Below are positions 6,739-7,487 of a stretch of DNA of 7,487 nucleotides, piece by piece (the first letter of the stretch is position 1; every line of letters starts with the position of its first letter). The position numbers were made by a program, and so were the translations under genes. The stretch is from an uncultured Clostridia bacterium (GTDB lineage Bacteria; Bacillota; Clostridia; Christensenellales; Borkfalkiaceae), in the NCBI GenBank assembly GCA_945835865.1, contig CAMAJQ010000029.1, positions 1-7,487 of the forward strand, read 5' to 3'. A model generated the notes under the pieces. The model was given only the letters and a program-made list of their open reading frames with translations, made no database searches and had not been told where the DNA came from.

Positions 6739-7487
6739 ATGAGAAGAAAGAAGAGCAGGATCACAGAAGACAGTTGGCTGATTCGCCGCCCCGTGGCGCA
6801 TCGCGGACTTTTCGACGACGTCGCGCCCGAAAACAGCATGGCGGCTTATCGGAAAGCGGTTGAAAAAGGGGTGCCGATCGAGATGGACGTCCAGTTGACG
6901 AGAGATCTCGTCCCCGTCTGTTTTCACGACGATTGCCTCGCCCGCATGACGGGGGATTCGCGCATGATAGGGGACGTTCCTTTCTGCGAACTCGAAACTC
7001 TCCGGTTGGGCGGGACGGAGGAAAAGATCCCGACTTTCGCGGATTTCCTCTCCTTCGTCGGAGGACGCGTTCCTCTGCTCGTCGAGATCAAGAGCCGGAA
7101 GGATAAAAAGACGATTTCGGAAATAACCGCGGAACTGCTTTCCGGTTATCGGGGAGAATTTGCCGTGCAGTCTTTCGATCCGTTGATTATGGCGCAATTT
7201 GCGAAAAAAAATCCCGGATGGCTCCGCGGGCAGCTCGTCGACAAAGGGCGACACGAAGGAACGGTTTCTCCTCTCGTCGATTTTGCTCTCCGGCATACCC
7301 TTTTCAATTTCCTCTCCAGACCCGATTTCGTCAATCTGAACGTCGATTATCTGCCCGACGGGGATTGTGTAGGTTTATTCGCGGTGATCGATGCGGCGGC
7401 GGGCGAGACCGGCGGCAGGCAGGTGGACGACCAGCGTGCTCGGCAGGATGACGATGCGGCGGCAGTCGCCGTGGGCGGGGAGGTTTT
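6739..7487 (+). CDS. Glycerophosphodiester phosphodiesterase family protein, C-terminus anomalous and open at the window edge
   Basis: Glycerophosphodiester phosphodiesterases hydrolyse deacylated phospholipids to glycerol 3-phosphate and an alcohol. The protein begins with a basic stretch but no hydrophobic signal peptide, suggesting a cytoplasmic UgpQ-like enzyme. The family signature is clear: HRG at 21-23, PEN at 30-32, EMD at 48-50 (metal ligands E48 and D50), catalytic-type H63 in FHDD, and E116 and K118 in LLVEIKS. QSFDP follows, and [13 protein letters not shown] is the last stretch that looks like the family (to about position 7358). The frame then continues without a stop to the edge as an Ala/Gly/Asp-rich sequence lacking the usual AWTV-type strand and the final barrel elements. 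GC content rises sharply there. Neither other plus frame restores the motif, so a simple frameshift is unlikely. The gene is probably truncated by a sequence junction. The N-terminal assignment is firm; the true C-terminus is unknown. Confidence 0.85.
   Translation, partial: MRRKKSRITEDSWLIRRPVAHRGLFDDVAPENSMAAYRKAVEKGVPIEMDVQLTRDLVPVCFHDDCLARMTGDSRMIGDVPFCELETLRLGGTEEKIPTFADFLSFVGGRVPLLVEIKSRKDKKTISEITAELLSGYRGEFAVQSFDPLIMAQFAKKNPGWLRGQLVDKGRHEGTVSPLVDFALRHTLFNFLSRPDFVNLNVDYLPDGDCVGLFAVIDAAAGETGGRQVDDQRARQDDDAAAVAVGGEV
7375..7487 (-). CDS. Possible C-terminal fragment of an unidentified high-GC gene
   Basis: A minus-strand frame enters from the right edge and ends at TAA 7375-7377 after 36 codons. 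Thirty-two of these codons end in G or C, more than for the overlapping plus frame (29 of 36, hand count). The residues include a hydrophobic strand-like run ([13 protein letters not shown]) and an Arg-rich end (ARRRIDHRE), which reads more like a natural protein end than the plus-strand Ala/Gly/Asp run. I do not recognise the family. It overlaps the open GDPD frame, so at most one of the two is likely to be real here. It could still be a chance frame in GC-rich DNA. Confidence 0.3.
   Translation of the reverse strand, partial: NLPAHGDCRRIVILPSTLVVHLPAAGLARRRIDHRE

Noticed and set aside
6513..6839. N-terminal extension of lepA to an upstream ATG
   Set aside because: It would cross both promoters and the GDPD start. 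The added residues have no family match, and ATG 6512 has its own ribosome binding site.
4929..6863. 644-codon plus-strand open frame opposite lepA, running into the GDPD start
   Set aside because: It covers lepA antisense and the divergent promoters. The lepA frame has all GTPase motifs, and this one has none.

Overview
The window holds four recognisable genes and reads as ordinary bacterial core chromosome, apart from its last ~130 bases. Three genes lie on the minus strand in the order lepA (elongation factor 4), hemW (radical-SAM heme chaperone family) and dnaE (DNA polymerase III alpha subunit). dnaE runs off the left edge with only a short C-terminal tail missing. A gene for a cytoplasmic-type glycerophosphodiester phosphodiesterase (GDPD) starts divergently on the plus strand and reaches the right edge. 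I see no tRNA, rRNA, CRISPR array, insertion sequence or phage gene.

The organism is probably a Bacillota (Clostridia-like) bacterium of mid-50s percent GC. The grounds are GGAG-type ribosome binding sites, sigma-A-like promoters with 17-base spacers, the adjacent lepA-hemW pair known from Firmicutes, and a DnaE with a complete PHP metal site. This assignment is inference. lepA, hemW and dnaE are separated by 150 and 45 bases with no convincing terminator, so they probably form one operon transcribed leftward from a promoter at 6574-6602.

The lepA/GDPD intergenic region (6513-6738) is the most structured non-coding part. It carries two well-formed back-to-back promoters (TTGCAT-17-TATAAT leftward, TTGACT-17-TATAAT rightward). 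The same 11-base element, GCAAACGGTTG, ends in the TTG of each -35 box, so the two copies form a perfect inverted repeat with centres 52 bases apart. GC-rich hairpins also sit just upstream of the ribosome binding sites of GDPD and hemW.

The GDPD gene starts normally with all expected catalytic residues. After about position 7358 it stops resembling the family, and GC content rises to about 73% (hand count). In this tail a minus-strand frame with very high GC3 ends in TAA at 7375. This suggests a chimeric contig end or a junction with foreign DNA. I find no new multi-gene system. The mirrored promoter element and the right-end junction are the points most worth checking.
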